From positions 620,001 to 684,000 of the forward strand of contig CAMPDV010000087.1 in assembly GCA_946699065.1 (NCBI GenBank): a DNA stretch of 64,000 bases, in the 5' to 3' direction. The notes under the pieces were generated by a model. It was not told the origin of the DNA. It saw nothing but the letters and a program-made list of their open reading frames with translations, and searched no databases. Source of the DNA: Loxodes magnus. Lineage: Eukaryota; Ciliophora; Karyorelictea; Loxodida; Loxodidae. Of the stretch, positions 26,744 through 39,658 are shown piece by piece (the first letter of the stretch is position 1; each line of letters opens with the position of its first letter). The translations under genes were made by a program, and so were the position numbers.

Positions 26744-27979
26744 TTGTCTCAAAGCATAATCCTTAAATCTGAAAGTCTATCTTCTTTTCTTACTTCATTT
26801 ATTCACTTTTCAAAATATTATCTTCTTTTATCTCAAAGCATACTCCTTAAATCTGTAAGTTTATCATCTTTTCTCACTTCATTTATTCACTTTTCAAAAT
26901 ATTATCTTCTTTTATCTCAAATCATACTCCTTAAATCTGTAAGTTTATCTTCTTTTCTTACTTCATTTATTACTTTTCAAAATATTATCTTCTTTTATTC
27001 CAAAGCATACTCCTTAAATCTGTAAGTTTATCTTCTTTTCTTACTTCATTTATTCACTTTTCAAAATATTATCTTCTTTTTCTCAAAGCATACTCCTTAA
27101 ATCTGAAAGTCTATCTTCTTTTCTTACTTCATTTATTCACTTTTCAAAATATTATCTTCTTTTGTCTCAAAGCATAATCCTTAAATCTGAAAGTCTATCT
27201 TCTTTTCTTACTTCATTTATTCACTTTTCAAAATATTATCTTCTTTTATCTCAAAGCATACTCCTTAAATCTGTAAGTTTATCATCTTTTCTCACTTCAT
27301 TTATTCACTTTTCAAAATATTATCTTCTTTTATCTCAAAGCATACTCCTTAAATCTGAAAGTCTATCATCTTTTCTCACTTCATTTATTCACTTTTCAAA
27401 ATATTATCTTCTTTTTCTCAAAGCATAATCCTTAAATCTGAAAGTCTATCTTCTTTTCTTACTTCATTTATTCACTTTTCAAAATATTATCTTCTTTTAT
27501 CTCAAATCATACTCCTTAAATCTGTAATTTTTTCTTCCTTTCTTACTTCATTTATTCACTTTTCAAAATATTATCTTCTTTTTCTCAAAGCATACTCCTT
27601 AAATCTGAAAGTCTATCATCTCTTCTTACTTTTATTATTCACTTTTCAAAATATTATCTTCTTTTTATCAAAGCATACTCCTTAAATCTGTAAGTTTATC
27701 TTCCTTTCTTACTTCATTTATTCACTTTTCAAAATATTATCTTCTTTTTCTCAAATCATACTCCTTAAATCTGTAAGTTTATCTTCTTTTCTTACTTTTA
27801 TTATTCACTTTTCAAAATATTATCTTCTTTTTCTCAAAGCATACTCCTTAAATCTGAAAGTCTATCATCTTTTCTCACTTCATATATTCACTTTTCAAAA
27901 TATTATCTTTTTTTATCTCAAAGCATACTCCTTAAATCTGAAAGTTTATCTTCTTTTCTTACTTTTATTATTCACTTTT
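26744..27979. repeat. Monomers with further TTTTGTCTC copies
   Basis: TTTTGTCTC copies lie near 26744 and 27162, each followed by GAAAGTCTATC and GTAAGTTTATCATC copies. A TTATTACTTTT copy lies near 26970 and a CATATATTC copy at 27881. All are variants of the same monomer. Confidence 0.75.
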
Positions 27980-28229
27980 CAAAATATTATCTTCTTTTAT
28001 CTCAAATCATACTCCTTAAATCTGTAATTTTATCTTCTTTTCTTACTTCATTTATTCACTTTTCAAAATATTATCTTCTTTTTCTCAAATCATACTCCTT
28101 AAATCTGTAAGTTTATCTTCTTTTCTTACTTTTATTATTCACTTTTCAAAATATTATCTTCTTTTTCTCAAAGCATACTCCTTAAATCTGAAAGTCTATC
28201 ATCTTTTCTCACTTCATATATTCACTTTT
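27980..28229. repeat. 3-monomer (250-bp) unit, copy 1
   Basis: Three monomers (TCATACTCC with GTAATTTTATC, TCATACTCC with GTAAG and TTTTATTATTC, then GCATACTCC with GAAAGTCTATCATC and the rare CATATATTC) repeat exactly 250 bp later. A related trio ending in CATATATTC precedes them at 27881. Confidence 0.85.
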
Positions 28230-28479
28230 AAAAATATTATCTTCTTTTATCTCAAATCATACTCCTTAAATCTGTAATTTTATCTTCTTTTCTTACTTCA
28301 TTTATTCACTTTTCAAAATATTATCTTCTTTTTCTCAAATCATACTCCTTAAATCTGTAAGTTTATCTTCTTTTCTTACTTTTATTATTCACTTTTCAAA
28401 ATATTATCTTCTTTTTCTCAAAGCATACTCCTTAAATCTGAAAGTCTATCATCTTTTCTCACTTCATATATTCACTTTT
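28230..28479. repeat. 3-monomer (250-bp) unit, copy 2
   Basis: This is the second copy of the trio. CATATATTC at 28465 matches 28215. It was seen nowhere else except 27881, which fixes the duplication as local. A third copy begins but diverges at a CATATTCC variant near 28508. Confidence 0.85.
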
Positions 28480-28751
28480 AAAAATATTATCTTCTTTTAT
28501 CTCAAATCATATTCCTTAAATCTGTAATTTTTTCTTCCTTTCTTACTTCATTTATTCACTTTTCAAAATATTATCTTCTTTTTCTCAAATCATACTCCTT
28601 AAATCTGTAATTTTATCTCCTTTCTTACTTCATTTATTCACTTTTCAAAATATTATCTTTTTTTATCTCAAAGCATACTCCTTAAATCTGTAATTTTTTC
28701 TTCCTTTCTTACTTTTATTATTCACTTTTCAAAATATTATCTTCTTTTTCT

Positions 28752-29420
28752 CAAAGCATACTCCTTAAATCTGTAAGTTTATCTTCTTTTCTTACTTCAT
28801 TTATTCACTTTTCAAAATATTATCTTTTTTTATCTCAAAGCATACTCCTTAAATCTGAAAGTCTATCATCTTTTCTCACTTCATTTATTCACTTTTAAAA
28901 ATATTATCTTCTTTTATCTCAAATCATATTCCTTAAATCTGTAATTTTTTCTTCCTTTCTTACTTCATTTATTCACTTTTCAAAATATTATCTTCTTTTT
29001 CTCAAATCATACTCCTTAAATCTGTAATTTTATCTTCTTTTCTTACTTCATTTATTCACTTTTCAAAATATTATCTTTTTTTATCTCAAAGCATACTCCT
29101 TAAATCTGTAATTTTTTCTTCCTTTCTTACTTTTATTATTCACTTTTCAAAATATTATCTTCTTTTATCTCAAAGCATACTCCTTAAATCTGAAAGTTTA
29201 TCTTCTTTTCTTACTTTTATTATTCACTTTTCAAAATATTATCTTCTTTTTCTCAAAGCATACTCCTTAAATCTGAAAGTCTATCATCTCTTCTTACTTT
29301 TATTATTCACTTTTCAAAATATTATCTTCTTTTATCTCAAAGCATACTCCTTAAATCTGTAAGTTTATCTTCTTTTCTTACTTCATTTATTACTTTTCAA
29401 AATATTATCTTCTTTTATTC
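28752..29420. repeat. 8-monomer (669-bp) unit, copy 1
   Basis: This matches the next unit at an offset of 669 bp. Markers are CATATTCC (28925/29594), the TTATTACTTTT copy (near 29391/30060) and TTATTCC. The match covers 28752-29495 against 29421-30164, slightly more than one unit, so the structure is a true tandem repeat. Confidence 0.9.
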
Positions 29421-30164
29421 CAAAGCATACTCCTTAAATCTGTAAGTTTATCTTCTTTTCTTACTTCATTTATTCACTTTTCAAAATATTATCTTTTTTT
29501 ATCTCAAAGCATACTCCTTAAATCTGAAAGTCTATCATCTTTTCTCACTTCATTTATTCACTTTTAAAAATATTATCTTCTTTTATCTCAAATCATATTC
29601 CTTAAATCTGTAATTTTTTCTTCCTTTCTTACTTCATTTATTCACTTTTCAAAATATTATCTTCTTTTTCTCAAATCATACTCCTTAAATCTGTAATTTT
29701 ATCTTCTTTTCTTACTTCATTTATTCACTTTTCAAAATATTATCTTTTTTTATCTCAAAGCATACTCCTTAAATCTGTAATTTTTTCTTCCTTTCTTACT
29801 TTTATTATTCACTTTTCAAAATATTATCTTCTTTTATCTCAAAGCATACTCCTTAAATCTGAAAGTTTATCTTCTTTTCTTACTTTTATTATTCACTTTT
29901 CAAAATATTATCTTCTTTTTCTCAAAGCATACTCCTTAAATCTGAAAGTCTATCATCTCTTCTTACTTTTATTATTCACTTTTCAAAATATTATCTTCTT
30001 TTATCTCAAAGCATACTCCTTAAATCTGTAAGTTTATCTTCTTTTCTTACTTCATTTATTACTTTTCAAAATATTATCTTCTTTTATTCCAAAGCATACT
30101 CCTTAAATCTGTAAGTTTATCTTCTTTTCTTACTTCATTTATTCACTTTTCAAAATATTATCTT
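29421..30164. repeat. 8-monomer (669-bp) unit, copy 2 plus partial third
   Basis: This is the second tandem copy of the 669-bp unit, extending about one monomer into a third. It ends where TTTTTTTATCTC in copy 1 is TTCTTTTATCTC here (29496/30165). Confidence 0.9.
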
Positions 30165-30560
30165 CTTTTATCTCAAAGCATACTCCTTAAATCTGAAAGT
30201 CTATCATCTTTTCTCACTTCATCTATTCACTTTTCAAAATATTATCTTCTTTTTCTCAAAGCATACTCCTTAAATCTGTAAGTTTATCTTCTTTTCTTAC
30301 TTCATTTATTCACTTTTAAAAATATTATCTTTTTTTATCTCAAAGCATACTCCTTAAATCTGAAAGTCTATCTTCTTTTCTTACTTTTATTATTCACTTT
30401 TCAAAATATTATCTTCTTTTTCTCAAAGCATACTCCTTAAATCTGAAAGTCTATCATCTTTTCTCACTTCATTTATTCACTTTTCAAAATATTATCTTCT
30501 TTTTCTCAAAGCATACTCCTTAAATCTGAAAGTCTATCTTCTTTTCTTACTTCATTTATT
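30165..30560. repeat. Ordinary monomers
   Basis: This holds about five common monomers, including a single CATCTATTC copy near 30222. Nothing else is visible. Confidence 0.7.
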
Positions 30561-31240
30561 CACTTTTAAAAATATTATCTTCTTTTGTCTCAAAGCATAA
30601 TCCTTAAATCTGAAAGTCTATCTTCTTTTCTTACTTCATTTATTCACTTTTCAAAATATTATCTTCTTTTATCTCAAAGCATACTCCTTAAATCTGTAAG
30701 TTTATCTTCTTTTCTTACTTCATTTATTCACTTTTCAAAATATTATCTTCTTTTATCTCAAATCATACTCCTTAAATCTGTAATTTTTTCTTCCTTTCTT
30801 ACTTCATTTATTCACTTTTCAAAATATTATCTTCTTTTTCTCAAATCATAATCCTTAAATCTGTAATTTTATCTTCTTTTCTCACTTCATTTATTCACTT
30901 TTCAAAATATTATCTTCTTTTTCTCAAAGCATACTCCTTAAATCTGAAAGTCTATCATCTCTTCTTACTTCATTTATTCACTTTTCAAAATATTATCTTC
31001 TTTTATCTCAAAGCATACTCCTTAAATCTGTAAGTTTATCTTCTTTTCTTACTTTTATTATTCACTTTTCAAAATATTATCTTTTTTTATCTCAAAGCAT
31101 ACTCCTTAAATCTGAAAGTTTATCTTCTTTTCTTACTTTTATTATTCACTTTTCAAAATATTATCTTCTTTTTCTCAAAGCATACTCCTTAAATCTGAAA
31201 GTCTATCATCTTTTCTCACTTCATTTATTCACTTTTCAAA
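30561..31240. repeat. 26-monomer spaced block, copy 1
   Basis: About eight monomers starting with TTTTGTCTC and GCATAATCC (near 30585) recur at +2,175 bp (26 monomers) near 32760. The same TCATACTCC GTAATTTTTTC, GTAATTTTATC, ATCATCTCTTC and TTTTTTTATCTC series follows. One copy differs (ATCTTCTTTTCTT against ATCATCTTTTCTC). Confidence 0.78.
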
Positions 31241-32735
31241 ATATTATCTTCTTTTTCTCAAAGCATACTCCTTAAATCTGAAAGTCTATCATCTTTTCTC
31301 ACTTCATTTATTCACTTTTCAAAATATTATCTTCTTTTATCTCAAAGCATACTCCTTAAATCTGTAAGTTTATCTTCTTTTCTTACTTTTATTATTCACT
31401 TTTCAAAATATTATCTTCTTTTATCTCAAAGCATACTCCTTAAATCTGAAAGTTTATCTTCTTTTCTTACTTTTATTATTCACTTTTCAAAATATTATCT
31501 TCTTTTTCTCAAAGCATACTCCTTAAATCTGAAAGTCTATCATCTTTTCTCACTTCATTTATTCACTTTTCAAAATATTATCTTCTTTTATCTCAAAGCA
31601 TACTCCTTAAATCTGTAATTTTTTCTTCCTTTCTTACTTCATTTATTCACTTTTCAAAATATTATCTTCTTTTATCTCAAAGCATACTCCTTAAATCTGT
31701 AAGTTTATCTTCTTTTCTTACTTTTATTATTCACTTTTCAAAATATTATCTTCTTTTATCTCAAAGCATACTCCTTAAATCTGAAAGTTTATCTTCTTTT
31801 CTTACTTTTATTATTCACTTTTCAAAATATTATCTTCTTTTTCTCAAAGCATACTCCTTAAATCTGAAAGTCTATCATCTTTTCTCACTTCATTTATTCA
31901 CTTTTCAAAATATTATCTTCTTTTTCTCAAAGCATACTCCTTAAATCTGTAATTTTTTCTTCCTTTCTTACTTCATTTATTCACTTTTCAAAATATTATC
32001 TTCTTTTATCTCAAAGCATACTCCTTAAATCTGAAAGTCTATCATCTTTTCTCACTTCATTTATTCACTTTTCAAAATATTATCTTCTTTTTCTCAAAGC
32101 ATACTCCTTAAATCTGTAAGTTTATCTTCTTTTCTTACTTCATTTATTCACTTTTTAAAATATTATCTTTTTTTATCTCAAAGCATACTCCTTAAATCTG
32201 AAAGTCTATCATCTCTTCTTACTTCATTTATTCACTTTTCAAAATATTATCTTCTTTTATTCCAAAGCATACTCCTTAAATCTGTAAGTTTATCTTCTTT
32301 TCTTACTTCATTTATTCACTTTTCAAAATATTATCTTCTTTTATCTCAAAGCATACTCCTTAAATCTGAAAGTCTATCATCTTTTCTTACTTTTATTATT
32401 CACTTTTCAAAATATTATCTTTTTTTATCTCAAAACATACTCCTTAAATCTGAAAGTCTATCATCTTTTCTCACTTCATTTATTCACTTTTCAAAATATT
32501 ATCTTCTTTATCTCAAAGCATACTCCTTAAATCTGAAAGTCTATCATCTCTTCTTACTTCATTTATTCACTTTTAAAAATATTATCTTCTTTTATCTCAA
32601 AGCATACTCCTTAAATCTGTAAGTTTATCTTCTTTTCTTACTTTTATTATTCACTTTTCAAAATATTATCTTTTTTTATCTCAAAGCATACTCCTTAAAT
32701 CTGAAAGTCTATCTTCTTTTCTTACTTCATTTATT
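31241..32735. repeat. Mixed monomers
   Basis: These are common classes. The rare CACTTTTTAAAATATT copy at about 32149 and its two neighbours recur at 38257 and 41774. I see no non-repeat sequence. Confidence 0.7.
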
Positions 32736-33415
32736 CACTTTTCAAAATATTATCTTCTTTTGTCTCAAAGCATAATCCTTAAATCTGAAAGTCTATCTTC
32801 TTTTCTTACTTCATTTATTCACTTTTCAAAATATTATCTTCTTTTATCTCAAAGCATACTCCTTAAATCTGTAAGTTTATCATCTTTTCTCACTTCATTT
32901 ATTCACTTTTCAAAATATTATCTTCTTTTATCTCAAATCATACTCCTTAAATCTGTAATTTTTTCTTCCTTTCTTACTTCATTTATTCACTTTTCAAAAT
33001 ATTATCTTCTTTTTCTCAAATCATACTCCTTAAATCTGTAATTTTATCTTCTTTTCTCACTTCATTTATTCACTTTTCAAAATATTATCTTCTTTTTCTC
33101 AAAGCATACTCCTTAAATCTGAAAGTCTATCATCTCTTCTTACTTCATTTATTCACTTTTCAAAATATTATCTTCTTTTATCTCAAAGCATACTCCTTAA
33201 ATCTGTAAGTTTATCTTCTTTTCTTACTTTTATTATTCACTTTTCAAAATATTATCTTTTTTTATCTCAAAGCATACTCCTTAAATCTGAAAGTTTATCT
33301 TCTTTTCTTACTTTTATTATTCACTTTTCAAAATATTATCTTCTTTTTCTCAAAGCATACTCCTTAAATCTGAAAGTCTATCATCTTTTCTCACTTCATT
33401 TATTCACTTTTCAAA
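32736..33415. repeat. 26-monomer spaced block, copy 2
   Basis: This is the partner of 30561-31240. Confidence 0.78.
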
Positions 33416-36142
33416 ATATTATCTTCTTTTATCTCAAATCATACTCCTTAAATCTGTAATTTTATCTTCTTTTCTTACTTCATTTATTCACTTTTCAAAA
33501 TATTATCTTCTTTTATCTCAAAGCATACTCCTTAAATCTGAAAGTCTATCATCTTTTCTCACTTCATTTATTCACTTTTCAAAATATTATCTTCTTTTTC
33601 TCAAAGCATACTCCTTAAATCTGAAAGTCTATCATCTTTTCTCACTTCATTTATTCACTTTTCAAAATATTATCTTCTTTTTCTCAAAGCATACTCCTTA
33701 AATCTGAAAGTCTATCTTCTTTTCTTACTTTTATTATTCACTTTTCAAAATATTATCTTTTTTTATCTCAAAGCATACTCCTTAAATCTGAAAGTCTATC
33801 ATCTCTTCTTACTTCATTTATTCACTTTTAAAAATATTATCTTCTTTTATCTCAAAGCATACTCCTTAAATCTGTAAGTTTATCTTCTTTTCTTACTTTT
33901 ATTATTCACTTTTAAAAATATTATCTTCTTTTTCTCAAAGCATACTCCTTAAATCTGTAATTTTATCTTCTTTTCTCACTTCATTTATTCACTTTTCAAA
34001 ATATTATCTTCTTTTATCTCAAAGCATACTCCTTAAATCTGAAAGTCTTTCTTCTTTTCTTACTTTTATTATTCACTTTTCAAAATATTATCTTTTTTTA
34101 TCTCAAAGCATACTCCTTAAATCTGAAAGTTTATCTTCTTTTCTTACTTTTATTATTCACTTTTCAAAATATTATCTTCTTTTTCTCAAAGCATACTCCT
34201 TAAATCTGAAAGTCTATCATCTTTTCTCACTTCATTTATTCACTTTTCAAAATATTATCTTCTTTTATCTCAAAGCATACTCCTTAAATCTGTAAGTTTA
34301 TCTTCTTTTCTTACTTCATTTATTCACTTTTCAAAATATTATCTTTTTTTATCTCAAAGCATACTCCTTAAATCTGAAAGTTTATCTTCTTTTCTTACTT
34401 TTATTATTCACTTTTCAAAATATTATCTTCTTTTATCTCAAAGCATACTCCTTAAATCTGAAAGTCTATCATCTTTTCTCACTTCATTTATTCACTTTTC
34501 AAAATATTATCTTCTTTTATCTCAAAGCATACTCCTTAAATCTGTAATTTTTTCTTCTTTTCTTACTTCATTTATTCACTTTTCAAAATATTATCTTTTT
34601 TTATCTCAAAGCATACTCCTTAAATCTGAAAGTTTATCTTCTTTTCTTACTTTTATTATTCACTTTTCAAAATATTATCTTCTTTTATCTCAAAGCATAC
34701 TCCTTAAATCTGAAAGTCTATCATCTTTTCTCACTTCATTTATTCACTTTTCAAAATATTATCTTCTTTTTCTCAAAGCATACTCCTTAAATCTGTAAGT
34801 TTATCTTCTTTTCTTACTTCATTTATTCACTTTTCAAAATATTATCTTTTTTTATCTCAAAGCATACTCCTTAAATCTGAAAGTTTATCTTCTTTTCTTA
34901 CTTTTATTATTCACTTTTCAAAATATTATCTTCTTTTTCTCAAAGCATACTCCTTAAATCTGAAAGTCTATCATCTTTTCTCACCTCATTTATTCACTTT
35001 TCAAAATATTATCTTCTTTTATTCCAAAGCATACTCCTTAAATCTGTAAGTTTATCTTCTTTTCTTACTTCATTTATTCACTTTTCAAAATATTATCTTT
35101 TTTTATCTCAAAGCATACTCCTTAAATCTGTAAGTTTATCTTCTTTTCTTACTTTTATTATTCACTTTTCAAAATATTATCTTTTTTTATCTCAAAGCAT
35201 ACTCCTTAAATCCTAAAGTTTATCTTCTTTTCTTACTTTTATTATTCACTTTTCAAAATATTATCTTCTTTTTCTCAAAGCATACTCCTTAAATCTGAAA
35301 GTCTATCATCTTTTCTCACTTCATTTATTCACTTTTCAAAATATTATCTTCTTTTTCTCAAAGCATACTCCTTAAATCTGAAAGTCTATCTTCTTTTCTT
35401 ACTTCATTTATTCACTTTTCAAAATATTATCTTCTTTTGTCTCAAAGCATACTCCTTAAATCTGTAAGTTTATCTTCTTTTCTCACTTCATTTATTCACT
35501 TTTCAAAATATTATCTTCTTTATCTCAAAGCATACTCCTTAAATCTGAAAGTCTATCATCTCTTCTTACTTCATTTATTCACTTTTCAAAATATTATCTT
35601 CTTTTTCTGAAAGCATACTCCTTAAATCTGTAAGTTTATCTTCTTTTCTTACTTTTATTATTCACTTTTCAAAATATTATCTTTTTTTATCTCAAAGCAT
35701 ACTCCTTAAATCTGAAAGTCTATCATCTTTTCTCACCTCATTTATTCACTTTTCAAAATATTATCTTCTTTTATTCCAAAGCATACTCCTTAAATCTGTA
35801 AGTTTATCTTCTTTTCTCACTTCATTTATTCACTTTTCAAAATATTATCTTTTTTTATCTCAAAGCATACTCCTTAAATCTGTAAGTTTATCTTCTTTTC
35901 TTACTTTTATTATTCACTTTTCAAAATATTATCTTCTTTTATCTCAAAGCATACTCCTTAAATCTGAAAGTTTATCTTCTTTTCTTACTTTTATTATTCA
36001 CTTTTCAAAATATTATCTTCTTTTTCTCAAAGCATACTCCTTAAATCTGAAAGTCTATCATCTTTTCTCACTTCATTTATTCACTTTTCAAAATATTATC
36101 TTCTTTTTCTCAAAGCATACTCCTTAAATCTGAAAGTCTATC
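33416..36142. repeat. Mixed monomers, start of the CACCTCATT and CCTAAAG variant domain
   Basis: The CTCACCTCATT variant appears here for the first time (34982 and 35734), and CCTAAAG in place of CTGAAAG near 35214. The stretch around 34.98-35.8 kb resembles 43.4-44.2 kb at an offset near 8.4 kb (100-101 monomers), so part of the later higher-order unit is already present. No unique sequence is visible. Confidence 0.7.
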
Positions 36143-37659
36143 TTCTTTTCTTACTTCATTTATTCACTTTTCAAAATATTATCTTCTTTTGTCTCAAAGC
36201 ATAATCCTTAAATCTGAAAGTTTATCTTCTTTTCTTACTTTTATTATTCACTTTTCAAAATATTATCTTCTTTTATCTCAAAGCATACTCCTTAAATCTG
36301 TAAGTTTATCATCTTTTCTCACTTCATTTATTCACTTTTCAAAATATTATCTTCTTTTATCTCAAAGCATACTCCTTAAATCTGTAAGTTTATCTTCTTT
36401 TCTTACTTCATTTATTCACTTTTCAAAATATTATCTTCTTTTGTCTCAAAGCATACTCCTTAAATCTGAAAGTCTATCTTCTTTTCTTACTTCATTTATT
36501 CACTTTTCAAAATATTATCTTCTTTTATCTCAAATCATACTCCTTAAATCTGTAATTTTTTCTTCCTTTCTTACTTCATTTATTCACTTTTCAAAATATT
36601 ATCTTCTTTTTCTTAAATCATACTCCTTAAATCTGTAATTTTATCTTCTTTTCTCACTTCATTTATTCACTTTTCAAAATATTATCTTCTTTTTCTCAAA
36701 GCATACTCCTTAAATCTGAAAGTCTATCATCTCTTCTTACTTCATTTATTCACTTTTCAAAATATTATCTTCTTTTGTCTCAAAGCATACTCCTTAAATC
36801 TGTAAGTTTATCTTCTTTTCTTACTTCATTTATTCACTTTTCAAAATATTATCTTTTTTTATCTCAAAGCATACTCCTTAAATCTGTAAGTTTATCATCT
36901 TTTCTCACTTCATTTATTCACTTTTCAAAATATTATCTTCTTTTATCTCAAATCATACTCCTTAAATCTGTAAGTTTATCTTCTTTTCTTACTTTTATTA
37001 TTCACTTTTCAAAATATTATCTTCTTTTTCTCAAAGCATACTCCTTAAATCTGAAAGTCTATCATCTTTTCTCACTTCATTTATTCACTTTTCAAAATAT
37101 TATCTTCTTTTATCTCAAAGCATACTCCTTAAATCTGTAAGTTTATCATCTTTTCTCACTTCATTTATTCACTTTTCAAAATATTATCTTCTTTTGTCTC
37201 AAAGCATAATCCTTAAATCTGAAAGTCTATCTTCTTTTCTTACTTCATTTATTCACTTTTCAAAATATTATCTTCTTTTATCTCAAAGCATACTCCTTAA
37301 ATCTGTAAGTTTATCATCTTTTCTCACTTCATTTATTCACTTTTCAAAATATTATCTTCTTTTATCTCAAAGCATACTCCTTAAATCTGTAAGTTTATCT
37401 TCTTTTCTTACTTCATTTATTCACTTTTCAAAATATTATCTTCTTTTGTCTCAAAGCATAATCCTTAAATCTGAAAGTCTATCTTCTTTTCTTACTTCAT
37501 TTATTCACTTTTCAAAATATTATCTTCTTTTATCTCAAATCATACTCCTTAAATCTGTAATTTTTTCTTCCTTTCTTACTTCATTTATTCACTTTTCAAA
37601 ATATTATCTTCTTTTTCTTAAATCATACTCCTTAAATCTGTAATTTTATCTTCTTTTCT
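36143..37659. repeat. 42-monomer higher-order repeat, cassette X, copy 1
   Basis: This block repeats at 39659-41175, offset 3,516 bp. It carries five TTTTGTCTC copies (36189, 36441, 36775, 37194, 37446) and TTTTCTTAAATC copies. The conceptual translations of three long runs inside it are identical in both copies. It forms the first part of a unit whose second part is cassette Z. Confidence 0.9.
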
Positions 37660-39658
37660 TACTTCATTTATTCACTTTTCAAAATATTATCTTCTTTTTC
37701 TCAAAGCATACTCCTTAAATCTGAAAGTCTATCATCTTTTCTTACTTCATTTATTCACTTTTCAAAATATTATCTTCTTTTTCTCAAAGCATACTCCTTA
37801 AATCTGTAAGTTTATCTTCTTTTCTTACTTCATTTATTCACTTTTCAAAATATTATCTTTTTTTATCTCAAAGCATACTCCTTAAATCTGAAAGTTTATC
37901 TTCTTTTCTTACTTTTATTATTCACTTTTCAAAATATTATCTTCTTTTTCTCAAAGCATACTCCTTAAATCTGAAAGTCTATCATCTTTTCTCACTTCAT
38001 TTATTCACTTTTCAAAATATTATCTTCTTTTATCTCAAAGCATACTCCTTAAATCTGTAATTTTTTCTTCCTTTCTTACTTCATTTATTCACTTTTCAAA
38101 ATATTATCTTCTTTTATCTCAAAGCATACTCCTTAAATCTGAAAGTCTATCATCTTTTCTCACTTCATTTATTCACTTTTCAAAATATTATCTTCTTTTT
38201 CTCAAAGCATACTCCTTAAATCTGTAAGTTTATCTTCTTTTCTTACTTCATTTATTCACTTTTTAAAATATTATCTTTTTTTATCTCAAAGCATACTCCT
38301 TAAATCTGAAAGTCTATCATCTCTTCTTACTTCATTTATTCACTTTTCAAAATATTATCTTCTTTTATCTCAAATCATACTCCTTAAATCTGTAAGTTTA
38401 TCTTCTTTTCTCACTTCATTTATTCACTTTTCAAAATATTATCTTCTTTTATTCCAAAGCATACTCCTTAAATCTGTAAGTCTATCATCTTTTCTCACTT
38501 CATTTATTCACTTTTCAAAATATTATCTTCTTTTATCTCAAATCATACTCCTTAAATCTGTAATTTTTTCTTCTTTTCTTACTTCATTTATTCATTTTTC
38601 AAAATATTATCTTTTTTTATCTCAAAGCATACTCCTTAAATCTGAAAGTTTATCTTCTTTTCTTACTTTTATTATTCACTTTTCAAAATATTATCTTCTT
38701 TTATCTCAAAGCATACTCCTTAAATCTGAAAGTCTATCATCTTTTCTCACTTCATTTATTCACTTTTCAAAATATTATCTTCTTTTTCTCAAAGCATACT
38801 CCTTAAATCTGTAAGTTTATCTTCTTTTCTTACTTCATTTATTCACTTTTCAAAATATTATCTTTTTTTATCTCAAAGCATACTCCTTAAATCTGAAAGT
38901 ATATCTTCTTTTCTTACTTTTATTATTCACTTTTCAAAATATTATCTTCTTTTTCTCAAAGCATACTCCTTAAATCTGAAAGTCTATCATCTTTTCTCAC
39001 TTCATTTATTCACTTTTCAAAATATTATCTTCTTTTATTCCAAATCATACTCCTTAAATCTGTAATTTTATCTTCTTTTCTTACTTCATTTATTCACTTT
39101 TCAAAATATTATCTTTTTTTATCTCAAAGCATACTCCTTAAATCTGTAAGTTTATCATCTTTTCTCACTTCATTTATTCACTTTTCAAAATATTATCTTC
39201 TTTTATCTCAAAGCATACTCCTTAAATCTGAAAGTTTATCTTCTTTTCTTACTTTTATTATTCACTTTTCAAAATATTATCTTCTTTTATCTCAAAGCAT
39301 ACTCCTTAAATCTGAAAGTCTATCATCTTTTCTCACTTCATTTATTCACTTTTCAAAATATTATCTTCTTTTTCTCAAAGCATACTCCTTAAATCTGTAA
39401 GTTTATCTTCTTTTCTTACTTCATTTATTCACTTTTCAAAATATTATCTTTTTTTATCTCAAAGCATACTCCTTAAATCTGTAAGTTTATCTTCTTTTCT
39501 TACTTTTATTATTCACTTTTCAAAATATTATCTTCTTTTTCTCAAAGCATACTCCTTAAATCTGAAAGTCTATCATCTTTTCTCACTTCATTTATTCACT
39601 TTTCAAAATATTATCTTTTTTTATCTCAAAGCATACTCCTTAAATCCTAAAGTTTATC
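37660..39658. repeat. 42-monomer higher-order repeat, cassette Z, copy 1
   Basis: This block of about 24 monomers has rare markers in order: CACTTTTTAAAATATT (38257), TTATTCC with GTAAGTCTATC, TTCATTTTTC (near 38591), GAAAGTATATC (near 38897), TTATTCCAAATC (near 39040) and CCTAAAG (39646). The same order returns at +3,516/3,517 bp, and again at +7,032 bp with some markers reverted. The first three monomers match the third copy better than the second. Confidence 0.9.
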
